Source: an uncultured Oscillospiraceae bacterium
GTDB taxonomy: Bacteria > Bacillota > Clostridia > Oscillospirales > Oscillospiraceae
Length of the DNA: 14,313 nt
Direction of reading: 5' to 3'
Assembly: GCA_905234005.1 (NCBI GenBank)
Contig: CAJOFW010000012.1
Location: 1 to 14,313 of the forward strand
Shown here: one piece after another, positions 13,801 through 14,313 of the stretch
Numbering within the stretch: the first letter of the stretch is position 1
How the letters are laid out: each line of letters opens with the position of its first letter
Made by a program: the position numbers and the translations under genes
Notes under the pieces: generated by a model
Told to the model about the DNA's origin: nothing
What the model saw: the letters and a program-made list of their open reading frames with translations, nothing else
The model's database searches: none

Positions 13801-13826
13801 ATCCCGCAGCCGAAGGGCTGCGGGAT
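13801..13826 (-). terminator. Hairpin copy 2, directly after tRNA-Leu
   Basis: All 26 bases are identical to 13651-13676. It begins three bases after the 3' end of the tRNA on the minus strand. Unlike copy 1 it lacks a good T tail (only ATTTC follows), so it may be a disabled terminator or a processing signal. Confidence 0.6.
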
Positions 13827-13829
13827 CAG

Positions 13830-13913
13830 TGCCGGTGGCGGGGGTCGAACCCGCACGGTGTCGCCACCGCCGGATTTTGAATCCGGTACGTCTGCCAATT
13901 CCATCACACCGGC
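13830..13913 (-). tRNA. tRNA-Leu (anticodon CAA)
   Basis: The 84-base cloverleaf has a 7-bp acceptor stem (GCCGGTG with CACCGGC, discriminator A at 13830) and a D-arm with GGAATTGGCAGAC typical of leucine tRNAs. The anticodon arm is CCGGA-TTCAAAA-TCCGG with CAA at 13877-13879, reading UUG. A long class II variable arm (GGTG-GCGA-CACC) and the T-arm GCGGG-TTCGACC-CCCGC follow. The 3' CCA is not encoded (CTG follows), so it must be added after transcription. Confidence 0.97.
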
Positions 13914-13996
13914 GTACCGTGTGCATGCAAGGGGAAATTCACCTTGTCCGCAAATCGGCGCGTATTCGCCCGTTTCCGCGAACCCGCGTCCGTCCG

Positions 13997-14313
13997 TCAC
14001 AGCTCGCAGCCGAGGCGGCAGCCGGCCTCGATCGCGTCGATGGCGCGGCCGAGACGCGCCGCGTTGCCGACGACATGGCAGGGCAGTCTGTCCCGGAGCG
14101 CCGTGTACAGGCTGTCGTCCGGCTCCGTGCCGGGGCAGACGACGACCGCGTCGCAGGGCCAGACGCCGTCCGCCGTCTCCACGCCGGCGGCGGTGATCGC
14201 CGTGACGGTCGTATCCTTGCGCAGCGCCGCGCCGAACCGCCCAAGATCGCCGAGCGTCGGCCACGCGATGCCGGCCTCGTAGCCCGCGCCGAGCTTCGGC
14301 AGCTTCTCAAAGA
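13997..14313 (-). CDS. C-terminus of a probable NADH:flavin oxidoreductase (partial)
   Basis: The frame is open from the right edge to TGA at 13997-13999 and gives the last 105 residues (starting FEKLPKLGAGYEAGIAWPTL). It resembles the end of the Old-Yellow-Enzyme plus FAD/NAD-binding enzymes (2,4-dienoyl-CoA reductase or BaiCD/BaiH-like): a strand-turn region with VTAITAAGVETADGVWPCDA, then VVVCPGTEPDDSLYTAL, then HVVGNAARLGRAIDAIEAG, which matches the family end 'GxEPN...L' and 'IGDA...G...DAI..G'. The usual Asp of the GD motif appears as Asn here. The active-site and iron-sulfur parts lie outside the window, so the substrate cannot be judged. A thioredoxin-reductase-like or other FAD/NAD protein is the main alternative. 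tRNA-Leu follows 83 bases downstream on the same strand. Confidence 0.65.
   Translation of the reverse strand, partial: FEKLPKLGAGYEAGIAWPTLGDLGRFGAALRKDTTVTAITAAGVETADGVWPCDAVVVCPGTEPDDSLYTALRDRLPCHVVGNAARLGRAIDAIEAGCRLGCEL

Larger units (their letters stand above)
13600..13829. other. Gene-free, highly structured region next to tRNA-Leu
   Basis: I see no coding sequence here. On the minus strand, read away from the tRNA, it contains a hairpin (13801-13826), a 16-bp hairpin (13765-13800), an imperfect GC-rich hairpin (about 13731-13757), a bulged hairpin CCGCTGCT/AGCAGGCGG (about 13706-13726), a run of six Ts (13684-13689), and an identical copy of the first hairpin (13651-13676) with a T tail. 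It could be a small mobile element inserted in the tRNA terminator, or a structured RNA. Confidence 0.55.

Noticed and set aside
13651..13826. CRISPR-like array from the repeated 26-nt sequence
   Set aside because: There are only two copies, they are terminator hairpins, the spacer is 124 nt, and there are no cas genes.

Overview
The window looks like a chromosomal segment of a high-GC, low-redundancy member of the Bacillota (Clostridia). I would guess an Oscillospirales-type gut anaerobe. The grounds are inferential: Gram-positive style AAAGGAGG ribosome binding sites, two secreted proteins with S-layer homology (SLH) repeats, a tRNA whose CCA is not encoded, GH3/GH65/GPH sugar-use genes typical of gut Clostridia, and GC-biased third positions throughout. 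I cannot name a species.

Layout. (1) 22-876 (-) is a LysR-type regulator, divergent from a sugar gene cluster. The 303-base gap between them holds back-to-back promoters and dyads, including a T-N11-A dyad at about -63 of the sugar promoter. (2) 1180-8822 (+) is the sugar cluster: a GH3 beta-glucosidase-like protein whose N-terminus is split by an apparent frameshift, a 57-residue two-helix membrane protein, a GPH/MelB-type sugar symporter with an unusual charged tail, a beta-phosphoglucomutase, and a GH65 disaccharide phosphorylase. The likely flow is symporter uptake of a glucose disaccharide, GH65 phosphorolysis to glucose plus beta-glucose-1-phosphate, then conversion to glucose-6-phosphate. 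GH3 would hydrolyse beta-glucosides taken up alongside. (3) 8924-9853 (+) is a secreted Ig/cadherin-like plus SLH protein whose ribosome binding site lies in a hairpin. (4) 10026-11267 (-) is glyA, convergent with (3) and separated from it by a bidirectional terminator. (5) 11530-13479 (+) is a secreted protein with three degenerate SLH repeats followed by a predicted beta-helix, with its own promoter and a strong terminator. (6) 13600-13830 is gene-free but very structured: two identical 26-nt hairpins flank a 124-nt spacer that ends in a 16-bp hairpin. (7) 13830-13913 (-) is tRNA-Leu(CAA). (8) The right edge holds the C-terminal 105 residues of a probable NADH:flavin oxidoreductase on the minus strand.

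The best leads are the broken or recoded start of the GH3 gene, the RNA structure over the SLH gene start, the duplicated hairpin element next to tRNA-Leu, and the unassigned small membrane protein embedded in the sugar operon. I saw no CRISPR array, complete insertion sequence, phage gene or rRNA.
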